A stretch of 64,000 nucleotides of DNA from Melitaea cinxia (GCF_905220565.1 NC_059422.1:1190501-1254500); one strand, 5' to 3'; shown: positions 20,864 to 32,760, counted from the first letter of the stretch. Numbers and translations are program-made. The notes: generated by a model from the letters alone, not told the origin.

Positions 20864-23185
20864 AAGGCCGTTAAACAACGCTTTTTTGTATTTAGAAAAT
20901 TATATTATTATTTGTTAAATACTACAGTTAAACTACACATGCAAGTAATAATTGTCCTAAAAACTTAACATAGAAAAAATTAGTGAATGATATTTTTTCC
21001 ACTTAAAATGCGTTCATTTTAAGTATATAGGAGTTTTTTAAGGGAGTATTATAGATCAAACATATAATGAAAAAAAATTAAATTACATTTGTTTGTAACT
21101 TGCTAAAATTACATTGGCAAGACATGAGTTTATTACAATCGGTTAAAAATTTTTTGGAAAATTTTATTATAGTCTTCAGTATATATTGTACACAGTTAAC
21201 ATAAAGGCGACATAAAAACATGGTGTCTATCGAAATTGGGTTTTAGATGATAAAAATAAATGTTAAGGCTGTTAGCTTGCATTGATGTTACTTGTACGGA
21301 CTATGGAGAAATGGCAATCAAAAATATATGTAAATTAGTTAAGAATTTGCACATTTGTATACTAGAATTTATTTAAGCAAATTTTAATTCGGTTTCAAAA
21401 GAATTTGTATAAAAATATAATTAATATCAATATACTTGAGGCTTTCTAAAATTTTTTTGATTGTATCGTCAATCTGTGCTATGTATCTTGAAATGGGGGT
21501 AAAGTTATATTGTTTTATTTATTATAATCCTTAAAAAAATGTGTTAACGTTAATATCATTTGACCCTTTTGAGACATATATATTAAACATACATACTAGT
21601 AAATATATTAATAAACTAAATGCTTTTAATCAGGTTTAATTTGGTTCACATCAATACCAATTAGGGCTTTAGAAAAACGTAAACAGAATTCTGTGGTTCC
21701 ACAAAATTTTTGTCATCTATATAAATAAAAATAAATGTATATACTCTCATAATTTATGAACAACTGCATTGAATAATTCTTTGTTAAATAAAAGGAATAA
21801 ATTGCAGTACTAAGTTCGCCGAGCTATCAAGTTTTCCAATGTAAAAGACATCTTTGTCCCATAATTTAATAAAATAGTCTAAAAGAAGGTTTTATCACCT
21901 AACGAAAAATTGTCTAGAAAGGGTTAACTTGGGAATTATATTTGTAAATGATTTTATTTCATATATATTTTGGGGTATAAACCCTTTTTTAAATACTTTA
22001 TTTGATTCAATCTTAAACTCGATAAAAAACCGATGTTATACTACGCTTTAGATAGATGTGACTATGAAAATATACATTATTATTTTTATATTTAACGGTT
22101 ATATAATAACGCATACTTGTTACAGTTTATGGCAATTAGATGGGCTTCTTGAGTTTTTGACAACGCCATCTAGTGACAAAATACTAACCTTGAAATGCGA
22201 AGCATACTTTCTAAATAATACAAATAGATTTAAAAAGACGAAACAAATAGTCTTACCTAGTGATGACGATTTGTGACACATTTATTTACATATCTTCATT
22301 TTATAGGTAGTAATAAAAATTAAACGTGGACAAAAAACTGAAGCAAGCGTTTAAGGGTTAAGTTAAACTATTTTTATGATAAATTTTTATTTGATTTTGT
22401 TTTATAAAGCATCGCAAATAATTACGATGTATTCGGACCAATATATAGATTAGTCAAAACGATTTTTTTACTATGACTTATTTTTTAAAATATTTTTTTG
22501 TCACTACGGTTTTTCAATGATTGTAATGCCATTAGCAATAGTCAGTATGCGAACATTATTTAAAATTATGCTCTACTACTAGCTAGGCATGAATTTTTAG
22601 AAGTTGTCAAATATTGCCATAGGAATATACACCATACTGGCATGGGCTGGTTTCACTGTTGTTAATAAAGTTTATCCAGCACATAAGTTACTGATATAAT
22701 TTATCAGCAGGAAGTAATACAGGCTTTTATTACTTTTATCCATCACATATAATATGTGACGGATAAAAATGGAATTTGATTATAAAAAAAGAAAAGTTAT
22801 CATAGACTTTGTCTGTTATATCCGTAAGATAGCTTTATTAGCAACCAGTCAAACAGGCCTACGAAGTCCTTAAAATAAAGAACTGTAAATTACTGTATAA
22901 CTAAATACATAATTCTCCTATTTACATTAAATAGAGGTAAATATGGATGAGACCCAAGAAAATGTTCTGGCAACTTTTAAAAATCCAAAATGGCTTTCTA
23001 TTCAGCTGATGCAGAATAACTGTTATGATATTGTAATTATCATAGTTGGTTTTCCTTATCTGCTAGATAGTCGATACCTAATTAATATACTCCAATGGTG
23101 TTCTTTTTTATTATATTGATGATTAATTATATGATGTTTCATTTATAAAATCCCTATACTTTAATTCTAAATAAATCATATAATT
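20864..23185. other. AT-rich intergenic DNA, no gene recognised
   Basis: Between the BTBD10 3' end and the first SINE fragments. A 72-codon ATG frame at 22058-22276 has a hydrophobic start but no recognised family and a CGCCATCTAGTG repeat motif, so it is not called. Possible extended BTBD10 3' UTR. Confidence 0.5.
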
Positions 23186-23544
23186 CGAGGACACATTGGC
23201 GAAGCGGTCATAGATGATTCGGGTCTGGGCGTTTGTGCTTGTGTACTGTGTGTGTTTCCGGATGTGTGACTCGAAATGTGGGCATCTATAATGACAGTTA
23301 ATATATAATGACAGACAATAATGACAGTATAATGACATTATGACAGTCTATAAAGACAGTATAAGACAGTATGTGTTATAAATTATATTTTTAAATATAC
23401 ACATCATTGTCATGATGGAGCTTTGACTTATGGGCAAATATTGGGTTAAAATGAAAAAAGATTTTATGTAATTAGAATGACATGGAAAATTACAGCTATA
23501 AAAATAAGTATATAAGTAGCCTTCAGTAGGATATAATTATATAT

Positions 23545-23890
23545 TATATTGCGCTGGCGGTTGCGGGTTTGATCTCCGCACCTGACAAACATTTGTATTG
23601 GCCATACAGGTGTTTGCCGTGGTCTGGGTGTTTGTGCAGTCCTTGTGGGTCTTCCCACCGTGCCTCGTAGCCTGTAATATCCCACTACTAGGCATAGGCC
23701 TCTTTCCCCATGTAGGAGAAGGATCAGAGCTTAATCTACCACGCTGCTCCAATGCGGGTTGGCGGATATATACCCTACTATGAGTAACGATCGCTTTCAG
23801 GTGTACATGATAACAACCGGGACCGACGGCTTAACGTGCTCTCCGAGGTACAATCCATGGCTGTAACCGTTGCGCCAACGCGGCGTCAAA
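23545..23890. mobile_element. Rearranged SINE B (two halves inverted)
   Basis: 23545-23668 reads in plus (GCGGTTGCGGGTTTGATC to CCACCGTGCCTCG), then 23669-23890 reads in minus (end first, CCTGTAATATCCCACTACTA to TTGCGCCAACGCGGCGTC). Confidence 0.75.
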
Positions 23891-24006
23891 AAATAAAAAC
23901 TGTAGTCATTAATTCAATGTTTGCCTCCATTTTTATGTAATTTTTTTAATTTACTATTTTACTTTTTTGTTAGAGTGAAATAAATAAATAATTCATATAT
24001 TTATTA

Positions 24007-24290
24007 CTAGCCGACCCGTGACCACGTCGTTGGGCGATAATTATTTATGTGATGCAAAATATATAGTAAAGTTTTCATCTCGCTCGTATTTTTCCGACTT
24101 TATTTACATATACTATTATATTTCACTGAATTTTTTGTTCAATAACAATAAAATATAGCCTATATCACTCCTGAATAGCGTATCTTTCTGATAGTGAAAG
24201 AATCTTCATGATCGGATCAGTATTTGCGAAGATTACCCCCTACATACAAACAAAGTTAGAAACTTTATCTCTTTAGAATATTAGTATAGA
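24007..24290 (-). mobile_element. Helitron-like element, complete
   Basis: Minus strand begins TCTATACTAATATTC and ends GGGTCGGCTAG, inserted between A and T, as Helitrons do. 284 bp, no coding. Confidence 0.78.
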
Positions 24291-24830
24291 TTAAAAAATA
24301 GCGCGAAAATTATTTCTATCATCAAAAACATACATATCTAATTTATATATTAGCTATATTTTTGTGATAGATGGTATCTATTTTTGTAAAACCTTATCAA
24401 GAAATTATTTATAAATGTGTCAAATGATATTATACTGTGGTCGATTGACCTACTTGACTCCGAATTCTATTAATTTCCATATTATTTCATGTATAAGATA
24501 ATAAATCATATATTTACTGAATGCTATAAGACAGATAATAGACACGTTCAATTTGAAGATTGTTTAAAACCAGTACGAAATAACTAATTTTGAAATTATT
24601 TCGTTGTACCTACATAATGCGAACAACATTTTGATTTAATTTCTTCACAAATCGTTTTCAAGCATACAGTAATAATAAATTATCCGTAAAATATAACGTT
24701 TTTATCTATTTTTAATATTAGTTTTTAATTTAACGCACTTAGGAAACAGTTTCACTTGTGAGTATTTGAAACTACTCACAAATTTACGTAAAAAAAAAAA
24801 AACAAAAAAATGGTAATTGTTTAACATAAT

Positions 24831-24836
24831 TTTATT
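24831..24836 (-). terminator. Polyadenylation signal of MBF2-family gene
   Basis: AATAAA on the minus strand, 15 bases after the stop codon; there is also an overlapping TAAATAAATAA run at the stop. Confidence 0.6.
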
Positions 24837-24851
24837 AAAATAATTATTTAT

Positions 24852-25007
24852 TTATAAAAAGTCTGGAAGAACATAGATTCCAACATCATAATCGAGACCT
24901 AAGCCTCTTTCGCTTTTAAGCCTCAGGTTCACAAATGAAGACCCAACTCCGCCTGCTGTAACGTTGATGGACGCCTTGCTATGCAACATATCTAAGGCTT
25001 GGATACC
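24852..25007 (-). CDS. MBF2-family exon 2 (conserved C-terminal half)
   Basis: Acceptor TTGGTTTCAG|GGTATC, stop TAA at 24854-24852. The 51 codons hold the GGVGSSFVNLRLKSERG signature and end YVLPDFL. Confidence 0.8.
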   Translation of the reverse strand, partial: GIQALDMLHSKASINVTAGGVGSSFVNLRLKSERGLGLDYDVGIYVLPDFL

Positions 25008-25408
25008 CTGAAACCAAAATATACCTTCTTAATTGATTTTTCGTTTTTTTTATACGATTATGAAGTCATGTTGACAAGATGATATTGGACATTTGAAACA
25101 GCGTTTATACTTTCACATCTTAGCTACTAGATAGATAGATACTCTTTATTGTACACAACAACAATCAACACAATAACATATTACAAATAAAAAAAATAAA
25201 AATAAAACAGTGTACAAAGGCGGTCTTATCGCTAGAGTAGCGATCTCTTCCAGACAACCTTTGGGCATATAGGACACAGCGTAGTGAAAAAGCGGTAGGG
25301 AAGTGTATACAGAGAAGTGACAATTAGTGTCACCTAGAACAATATCAACTATCGAGTACAAATTCACATACATATACAGTACAATACATACATAGATACA
25401 TACATACA

Positions 25409-25478
<70 letters not shown>

Positions 25479-28400
25479 TATATATACACAGACATACATA
25501 CACATATATATACATACGCATAAAAATACTATACCTACATATAAACGAAATACATATAATATGAATAATAGCATAAAATACAAAATACAAGTGAAGCGAT
25601 ACTCCTACAATATGTTAAGCAGTGATAAAAACAATTATGACGTACTAAGTGACAAATAGTGCGCCTTGAGGTATTTTTTAAAGCAAGACAGGGATTGGGC
25701 TTGTTTTATAGGAAGAGGTAGAGCGTTCCAAAGTTGAACAGCTTTAACTGAAAAGGAATTGGAGTAAAAAGAAGTAGTGTGAGCTGGGGTTTCGAGCATC
25801 AAAGTAGACTCAGATCTAAGGGTGCGTTCGTGCGTATTACAAAGATACTTGAAACGCTCCTTAAGGTACAGAGGTGTATCAGAATGAAAAAGTATACAAT
25901 ATAGTAGCGAGAGTATGTGAGTATTCCTGCGAAAGCGAATCGGAAGCCACTTGAGACAACTGCGAAATTCGGAAACGTGGTCATATTTGCGAAGACCAAA
26001 TATGAACCGTATGCAAAGATTTTGAAGGCGCTCAAGCTTATTTAATTGCTCCTCTTTAAGATCAGGATAGCAAGTGTCAGCATAGTCAAGAATTGGTAGA
26101 AGGAGTGACTGTGCTAATGTAATTTTGGTAGGCAAAGGGAGGAAATATTGCAGTCGTCGTAGTGATCCGATAGCTGCAAATAGTTTACGGCTCATCTCAC
26201 TCAGCTGAGGTGCCCAAGAAAGATGTCTATCTATATGATAATTCCAAAGTTTTTGACTGTGTCGCTGTAACTGATTACGGCGTTGTTATAAACGACTGGT
26301 GGTATAAGTGACCAATCTATTCGACACACAAGCTTAGGACTACCAATAATAATGACTTGACATTTTGAGGGATTTATGTTTAATCCGTAGGAGTTACTCC
26401 ATCTATATATGTTCTTCAAGTCATTATTTAAATTGCTTATTGATGTAGGTAAATCTGTCAACTTAGCGTGAGAATAAATTTGAAGATCATCGGCATACAA
26501 GTGGTAGAGAGAAGATATGCGGAGAGTTATTGAATTTATGAAGATAGAAAATAAGAGCGGAGACAACACGCCACCTTGCGGAACGCCAGCATTAACGTTG
26601 GACCAGTCTGAATATGAATCCTGGACACGAACGCGCTGCCGACGACCAAACAAGTAACTATGAAACCAATCAATTGCTGATGGAGATATGTTAAGTGAGC
26701 ACAAAACAGCCAGCAGTAAATCAAAATCCACCGCGTTAAACGCATTGCTAAAGTCCAGCAAGGTCAACACGGTGAGATTCTGACCGTCCATTGCCCGCCT
26801 AATGTCGTCAGTGATTTTCACAAGGGCCGTTGCCGTACTATGACCTTTACGGAAACCGGACTGATAAGGATTTAGGAGATCATTGGAAGAAAGAAATAAA
26901 GTTAGCTGTTGATGGACAAGACGCTCTAAAACTTTGGACAGGAAAGGGAGAATGGCTATCGGGCGAAGATCTGAAAACGTAGAGGAATTAGGTTTTTTAG
27001 GTAGGGGAATGATTTGAGCGTCTTTCTAGCTAGTAGGGAATGTATTGGAACTTAGGGATTCGTTGAAAATATGGGTTATGACAGGAAGGACTGAGTCTAT
27101 TATAGGAATGATCATATTACGGCTGATGTTATCGAAGCCCACTGCATTAGAACTAACAGCTAATATGCTCTTCTTAACATCACATTCAGACATTTGTGTG
27201 AAGGTAAAAGTTGACGAAGAGTCAGGAGTTTCAATGGCAGAGAGATGACTAAGGGTATCGGCTTTAGTCGCACTGTCTATAGTGACAGAAGAAGTAAAAT
27301 GTTTATTGAGATTATTGAGATCAAAGGAATTTGAAGGCACGTATTGTTTGACTTTGCTAACTCCAAGTGTTTTTAGAAATTTCCAGATTTTTCCAGGTCC
27401 TATTTAGTCAAGAACAAACATTTTTTGAAAGACGGTTTGGTTCGGGGATAACTCCGTCGTTTATGAACCGATTTTGATAATTCTTTTTTTGTTGGAAAAG
27501 AGATATGCCCAGTTTGGTAATATGATAAGGAAACCAGGATCTGATGATAGGATCCCAGAGAAATCGAGGGAAATTCTCGAAATCTCGCATAGCTTTTTAC
27601 TGGGAGTACCGATTTTAACGATTTTTAATTTAATCGAAAGCCGATGTTTATCATGTAGTCACATTTAAATTTCATCGATATCTGATTACAACTTTTGGAG
27701 TAATCTTTGATAATGCGTATTTACTTGACTATGTTTTCGTCTACCTATGTTGTATTACTTGTCGATATAATTGAAGTCGGTTTTTCTTTGTTTGCCTGCA
27801 AACACAATTATTTGCACTTTTCTGTTCGTTTTAATATAAATAATTGAGTCTTATTTTGCATGATTTTCCTGCAAGGAACAATTATTAAGGAGAAAGATCT
27901 TTCGAGAAGTCAAATAACTTGTTTGCTCATTACATAGGTACGCTTGTGTCAAACCATGATTGAGGAGAAGAACCAAAGCAACCGACATTGCTGAAGTGAC
28001 AATGGGCGGGGTGCATAGTTTGTCCGAACGACGTTGGGGTCCCAAGGTATTAGAATGGCGGCCATGCACCGGTAAGAGCAGCGTTGGAAGACCCCCCACT
28101 AAGTGGACAGATGACATCAAACGAGTCGCTGGAAGCCGCTGGATGCAAGCGGCGCTAGATCGTGAAAGGTGGTGCGGGACAGCAGTTAACTTTCGTCGGT
28201 TGAAATGATGATGATGATGATAATGTGCTTATGTAATTGAGATCTGCCTAGGCACTATATCAGCTATATGATATGTTTCTCTTGAGCATACCCGCACAGG
28301 AAGTTATCTATCCCATGATTCAGGGCAATTTATAAAAAGCCAGTTATCGAGAAACATACATATATATCGGAACTGGGGGCGTTGTCGCACGACTCATATT

Positions 28401-29125
28401 AATGACCTTTTAATAAAAAAACCTATTACGTAAAACAACATTAGTATTAAGTAAATCAAACCAAATTTCCTCGCGATATATATATTTATCGTATCTGGTT
28501 TCAAGAAATATCGGAACTCTTTATGTGGGCTCTAAAGCTGAGCAACATTTTTTTTAACAGACGACTGGTAAAGAAAATCAAGAATTATATTATAAATTAT
28601 TTTTAACGATATTTTTAGATGATATAAAGCTATACAGTTCATCAAGGTATAATAATAGAAATACCAAGCTAGCCAGGCAGGCCAGCAACTTCGGGAGCAT
28701 TGCCAGCACATCACCAATCCTAATCTTACATTTCCCAGGTGCTCTGTCTTCCTTACCTACGACCACGGTATCTAACGACAGGAACGGCACTGCTTGAAGG
28801 CAATATTATTTATCTATGGTCTGTAAGGGTGACGTACTTTCCGAGTCTGATGGCTTCAAGTTGAGGTGGATATTTATGGTGTGTCCTACATTAATGAAGA
28901 TTTTATATAAATGAGCAGAGAGAAAGAACTTACTTGAATAATCTTATTCCGAGGATCGGTATAAAAGTAATATTTCACTCTCTTGATGAATGGTATAGCA
29001 TTGTATTTGACTTGTTCGTGTTTTGCTAGTTCCACTCTGTTCGCCACGTTGCCAACAACGAGATGGTCGCCACAAACGTAGCATAATAACAGGCAAAATA
29101 TAGAAATAGTTAGAATAACCCGCAT
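24852..29125 (-). CDS. MBF2-family small secreted protein (two exons)
   Basis: Exons 29125-28934 and 25007-24852 join in phase 0 to 115 residues. Residues 1-19 (MRVILTISIFCLLLCYVCG) are a clear signal peptide. The mature chain shows the family pattern: an N-terminal LVVGNVANRVELAK region, an I-x-x-I-x-x-LD motif (KIIQGIQALDMLHSKASI), then VTAGGVGSSFVNLRLKSERG and GLDYDVGIY near the C-terminus, typical of the MBF2/probable salivary secreted peptide family, which is 110-120 residues long. Bombyx MBF2 was first described as a transcription co-activator, but most members are predicted secreted proteins of unknown role. The intron (about 3.9 kb) contains a LINE on the same strand. Family call rests on motif pattern. 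Confidence 0.78.
25124..27397 (-). mobile_element. CR1/Jockey-type LINE (family 2) in the MBF2-gene intron
   Basis: 5'-truncated LINE, same strand as the host gene. RT motifs: GFRKGHSTATAL, LLDFSNAFNAVDFDLL, NAGVPQGGVLSPLLFSIFIN and LYADDLQIY, then a C-terminal region with LLPILDYADTCYPDLK. The 3' UTR holds an (AT)n tract and ends GTACAATAAAGAGTAT plus (CTAT)n. Damage: in-frame TAG at 27028-27026 and a 2-bp insertion near 26230. Confidence 0.88.
25412..25470. repeat. (AT)n microsatellite
   Basis: Pure AT dinucleotide run within the 3' UTR of the LINE at 25124-27397. Confidence 0.97.
27405..27830 (+). mobile_element. Family F element, 5'-incomplete
   Basis: GATAACTCCGTCGTTTATGA, ATCTGATGATAGGATCCCAG and the end ATAATTGAAGTCGGTTTTTC. 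Confidence 0.65.
27951..28225 (+). mobile_element. RTE-type LINE, C-terminal fragment
   Basis: Short frame coding ERRWGPKVLEWRPCTGKSSV, GRPPTKWTDDIKRVAGSRWM and ALDRERWC, the C-terminus of RTE/BovB-like reverse transcriptases, with an (ATG)n tail at 28205-28222. 5'-truncated insertion. Confidence 0.8.
28660..28895 (-). mobile_element. Old retroposon A copy
   Basis: Diverged: GGAGCATTGCCAGCACATCA, ACTGCTTGAAGGCAATATTA, GGTCTGTAAGGGTGACG. In the MBF2-gene intron. Confidence 0.6.
28934..29125 (-). CDS. MBF2-family exon 1 (signal peptide)
   Basis: Starts at ATG 29125, ends ATTCAA|GTAAGT, exactly 64 codons. Carries the signal peptide and the basic FIKRVKYYFYTDPRNKIIQ stretch. Confidence 0.78.
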
Positions 29126-29429
29126 GTTGGTACCGTTTCACTGTGTATCTCGTTTGGTAATGAAAGGTTAGATGATATCACAGGGCAATGTGGTAAAAGA
29201 GTGACCATGATTATTGATAAAATTTGTTCAATGTTTTTAAAATATTAAGGGACTATTATTTTAAGAAATATCCCTTTTATTTGGATTTAATGTTTACTAT
29301 TATATTAGAAGGCGAATTTATACTTTTAAAGTCTTAAATGTTAAATATACCTACTTATTTAAGAATCATCTAAAATTAGTATAAAAGTGAATTTCAATTT
29401 TTTTTTAGATTTTACATTTTTATATTCGC

Positions 29430-29763
29430 TTTAGCCTGTAATATCCCACTAATGGGCATAGGCCTCTTTCCCCATGTAGTAGAAGGATCAGAGCTCCACC
29501 ACTGCTCCAATGCGGGTTGGCGGATATATTCCCTACTATGAGTAACGATCGCTATCAGGTGTACATGATAACAACTAGGACCGACGGCTTAACGTGCTCT
29601 ACGAGGCACGGTACGGAGACTTACAAGGACTGCACAAGCACCCAGACAACTGTAAACATTTGTATGGCCAATACAAATGTTTGTCGTGTGCGGGGATCGA
29701 ACCCACAACCGCCACTGCAACAGGTACAATACATGGCTATAACCGTTGCGTCAACGCGGCGTC

Positions 29764-29766
<3 letters not shown>
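29430..29766 (-). mobile_element. SINE B, full length
   Basis: Minus strand: ACGCCGCGTTGACGCAACGG, GGTGGCGGTTGTGGGTTCGA (box B) and the end AGTGGGATATTACAGGC, next to a (TA)n tract. Confidence 0.85.

Positions 29767-29769
<3 letters not shown>

Positions 29770-29801
<32 letters not shown>
29770..29801. repeat. (TA)n microsatellite
   Basis: Pure TA run at the head end of a SINE B copy. Confidence 0.97.
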
Positions 29802-29806
<5 letters not shown>

Positions 29807-30378
29807 TAGCTGTGCTTACAAGAAAGGTAAAGCTGTCGTAAGTGTATAATTATGTTTCCAAAGACATTTGGAAACATGCAGGTGCCAAAAAAAGCCAAAT
29901 CGTAATTGAACAGCCAGGCTGCTTTAGAATAATCGGAGCATACGAAAAATTTACAGGTATATTCATATATTTTCATTAAAAACCAAAAGGTAACTTGAAG
30001 TAAGTACGTATAATATAATTTTTTTTTTATTAAATCATGCAAGTCGTTTCCGAGATATATAAATAAAAGTACTCACCCTACAGTTAAGTCCGTATCAAGT
30101 AAACAATCAATACGAGGAAAATGTCTTGACATAGATATTGTGCTTAAAATCAAAATAAAATAACACATGATGATTAATATAACCAAATTTACATATTATA
30201 TTAACGTAAGGCCTGTTTCATTTGTTTCTGATAAGTCTCAGATTAGATTATTCTCTGTTCTTTTATTTCACAATTAAATTCCATTTTTGTCTTTATCTGT
30301 CAGATAATTCTAATCGCAAGCTGTAAAATTAAATGTTCTAGTTTATCAGTTGAGAGAGGTACAAGTAAAACAAACTCT

Positions 30379-31226
30379 TTTTAACCGACTCCAAAAAAGG
30401 AGGAGGTTCTCAATTCGATTGTTTTTTTTTTAAATATTTATGTATGTAACTCAGAACTTTTGGTCTATCATTTTTTTTTTAATCGAAAGGTGATGCGTGC
30501 CATGTGGTCCCAATAAAATTTAATTGCGATCTAATAAGTATTTTTTACTCGTCTTTTTCACGTTGAGTTAGTAATGCGGATTATTTTGACTAGCCCGTTG
30601 GCGCAGTTTGTAGTCCCGTATGTAGCCCTGCTTTCTGTTCCGCGTGTTGCGGGTTCGTTTCCCGCCTGAATTTGGGTGTAATATTTATAATTATATATGT
30701 ATTCATCGCGATGTATGTATGATGTATCACATGAGTTCGCGCCATTTTTGGCACAAGCTTGTGGTGGCCTATGTCCAGCAGTGGACTGCGATAGGCTGAA
30801 ATGATGATGATGATGATGATATATGTATTATTTCTATGTATATTTATCAAAAAAAAAATTAGCTATAACAGTCGGCTGTTACCTATAACACAAGCATTAA
30901 GTTGCTTACCATAGGAACAGACGACCGTGTATGTATGTTATAAGATATTTATTTATTTACTTGACTATTTTTTCGTCGATTTACGTCGTATTATATTGCA
31001 TAACTTTTTACTGGGCTTATCGATTTTGATTATTGTTGTTTTAATGATTTAATCGAATGCTGAGTACTATCATGTGGTCCTATTCAAAATTAGGTCGAGA
31101 TCCGATGAGTATTTTTTGAATAATCTTTGATAATGCGTATTTACTTGACTATTTTTTCGTCTACTTACGTTGTACTACTTGTAGATGTAATTGAAGGCAG
31201 TTTTTTTTTCGTTTGAGAGAGAACAC
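30379..31226 (+). mobile_element. Family F element interrupted by SINE C
   Basis: Begins AACCGACTCCAAAAAAGGAG and ends GTAATTGAAGGCAG-like text near 31190-31226. SINE C (30590-30955), itself holding a family D fragment, splits it: three layers of nesting. Confidence 0.7.
30590..30955 (+). mobile_element. SINE C with family D fragment inside
   Basis: TAGCCCGTTGGCGCAGTTTG, GCGGGTTCGTTTCCCGCCTG, AATTTGGGTGTAATATTTAT; a family D tail (30735-30822, ending in (ATG)n) interrupts it before CACAAGCATTAAGTTGC. Confidence 0.8.
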
Positions 31227-31303
31227 AATTACTTATCTCCTGTTTGTAGTTTCTGAATGTCGGTCAACAACTTACGTGTAATACACGTGTTCTCCGTTTT
31301 AAA

Positions 31304-31500
31304 CATCATCATTACAGCCCATACAGTCCACTGCTGGACATAGGCCTCCACAAGTTTACGCCAAAAATATCGTGAACTCATGTGTTTTGCCCATAGTCAC
31401 CACGCTGGGCAGGCGGGTTGGTGACCGCAGTACTGATTTTGTCGCACCGAAGATGCTGCTGCCCGTCTTCGGCCTGTGTAGGTCGAAAACGGGCAGCAGC
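31304..31500 (-). mobile_element. Family D retroposon, 3' part
   Basis: CATCATCATTACAGCCCATA, TCCACTGCTGGACATAGGCC, CGTCTTCGGCCTGTGTAGGT. Confidence 0.75.
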
Positions 31501-31632
31501 GGCCGTATCCTGGTAAATAGGTCTTTAGTCTTCACTAATACATATCTGACAACTGTCTGAATAAATCTCAAATATTGGAATATTACCTTAAAATTTATTT
31601 TATTCAAGTAACTTTACTTGTTGTACCTTGTG

Positions 31633-31673
31633 TAACCGACTTCAAAAAAAGGAGGAGGTTACTCAATTCGACC

Positions 31674-31736
<63 letters not shown>

Positions 31737-31913
31737 AATGTATGTTCGGAGATAACTTCTTGGTTTATGAACCGATTTTGATAATTCTTTTTTCGTTGGA
31801 AAGGAGCTATTCATAGTTTGGTACCATGATAATATATAATCGTAATAGTAAATTTAATCATGTTTTCATTAAGTACTATAAAGCACTACTATTTAATAAA
31901 GGTCTGGAGTCGA
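31633..31913 (+). mobile_element. Family F element, head
   Basis: AACCGACTTCAAAAAAAGGA then GGAGGTTACTCAATTCGAC, a (TA)n tract, and GATAACTTCTTGGTTTATGA; continues into the 130-bp tandem array. Confidence 0.7.
31674..31734. repeat. (TA)n microsatellite
   Basis: Pure TA run inside the head of family F. Confidence 0.97.
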
Positions 31914-32455
31914 TCTGATGATGGAGAAGAAAGATAGTCGAGGGAACTCTTCAACAATTTATAGCAATTACCTTCTTTTTGAACTTAATTCGTTTCTATT
32001 GATGAGAACTTTGCACCTGTATGAGTTATAAGTGCAATTACAGTCTGATGATGGAGACAAAAGTTAGTCGAGGGAACTCTTTAACGATTTATAGCAATTA
32101 CCTGCTGTTTGAACTTAATTCGTTTCTATTGATGAGAACTTTGCATATATATGAGTTATAAGTGCCATTTCAGTCTGATAATGGAGACGAAAGATAGTCG
32201 AGGGTACTCTTCAACGACTTATAGCAATTATCTGCTGTTTGAACTTAATTCGTTTCTATTGATGAGAACTTTGCACCAATATGAGTTACAAGTGCCATTA
32301 AAGTCTGATGATGGAGACGAAAGATAGTCGAGGGAACTTTTCAACGATTTATAGCAATTACCTGCTGTGTGATCATCTGTGTCGCAGGACAAGGTTTGAT
32401 GATGGAACCCATAAACACTCGAGGGAATTTCTCAACAATTTACAGCAGTTACCTT
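31914..32455. repeat. Tandem array, 130-bp period
   Basis: TCTGATGATGGAG-type starts occur at 31914, 32044, 32174 and 32304, exactly 130 bp apart, with a partial unit to 32455. Each unit carries GTCGAGGGAACTCTTCAAC and TTCGTTTCTATTGATGAG. The first part resembles the family F interior. Confidence 0.92.
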
Positions 32456-32466
32456 TTGCTGTTTGA

Positions 32467-32545
32467 CGACCGCTTTGATATAATGGTGCATGTGCCGTGT
32501 CGGCAGCGCGTAAACGCCGACGGTCGCGGGTTCTATTCCCGCTAA
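32467..32545 (+). mobile_element. tRNA-like SINE head
   Basis: GTCGCGGGTTCTATTCCCGC carries a box B; box A is weak. Adjacent to the tandem array. Confidence 0.45.
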
Positions 32546-32551
32546 AAAAGA

Positions 32552-32760
32552 CTTTTTTTTTATGTCAATAGGTCGGCAAACAAGCGTACGGCTCACCTGA
32601 TGGTAAGCGATTACCGTAGCTTATAGACACCTGCAACACCAGAAGCATCGCAAGCGCGTTGCCGACCCAATCCCCAATCCCCCCAGGAGCTCTGGTCATC
32701 TTACTCACCAACAGGAACACAATACTGCTTGAAAACAGTATTATTTAGCTGTGATCTAAA
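32552..32760 (-). mobile_element. Retroposon A
   Basis: Poly(T), AATAGGTCGGCAAACAAGCG to TTATTTAGCTGTGATC. Confidence 0.8.

Noticed and set aside
22058..22276. 72-codon frame with a hydrophobic start, considered as a small secreted protein
   Set aside because: No family resemblance, no promoter or splice context, and a common repeat motif inside; not strong enough to call.
25146..25590. Two overlapping minus-strand frames of 81 and 145 codons rich in Tyr/Ile
   Set aside because: They translate the (AT)n microsatellite and the LINE 3' UTR; no protein family.
31914..32455. CRISPR-like regular spacing
   Set aside because: Units repeat over their whole 130 bp with no variable spacers; it is a tandem array in a eukaryotic genome.
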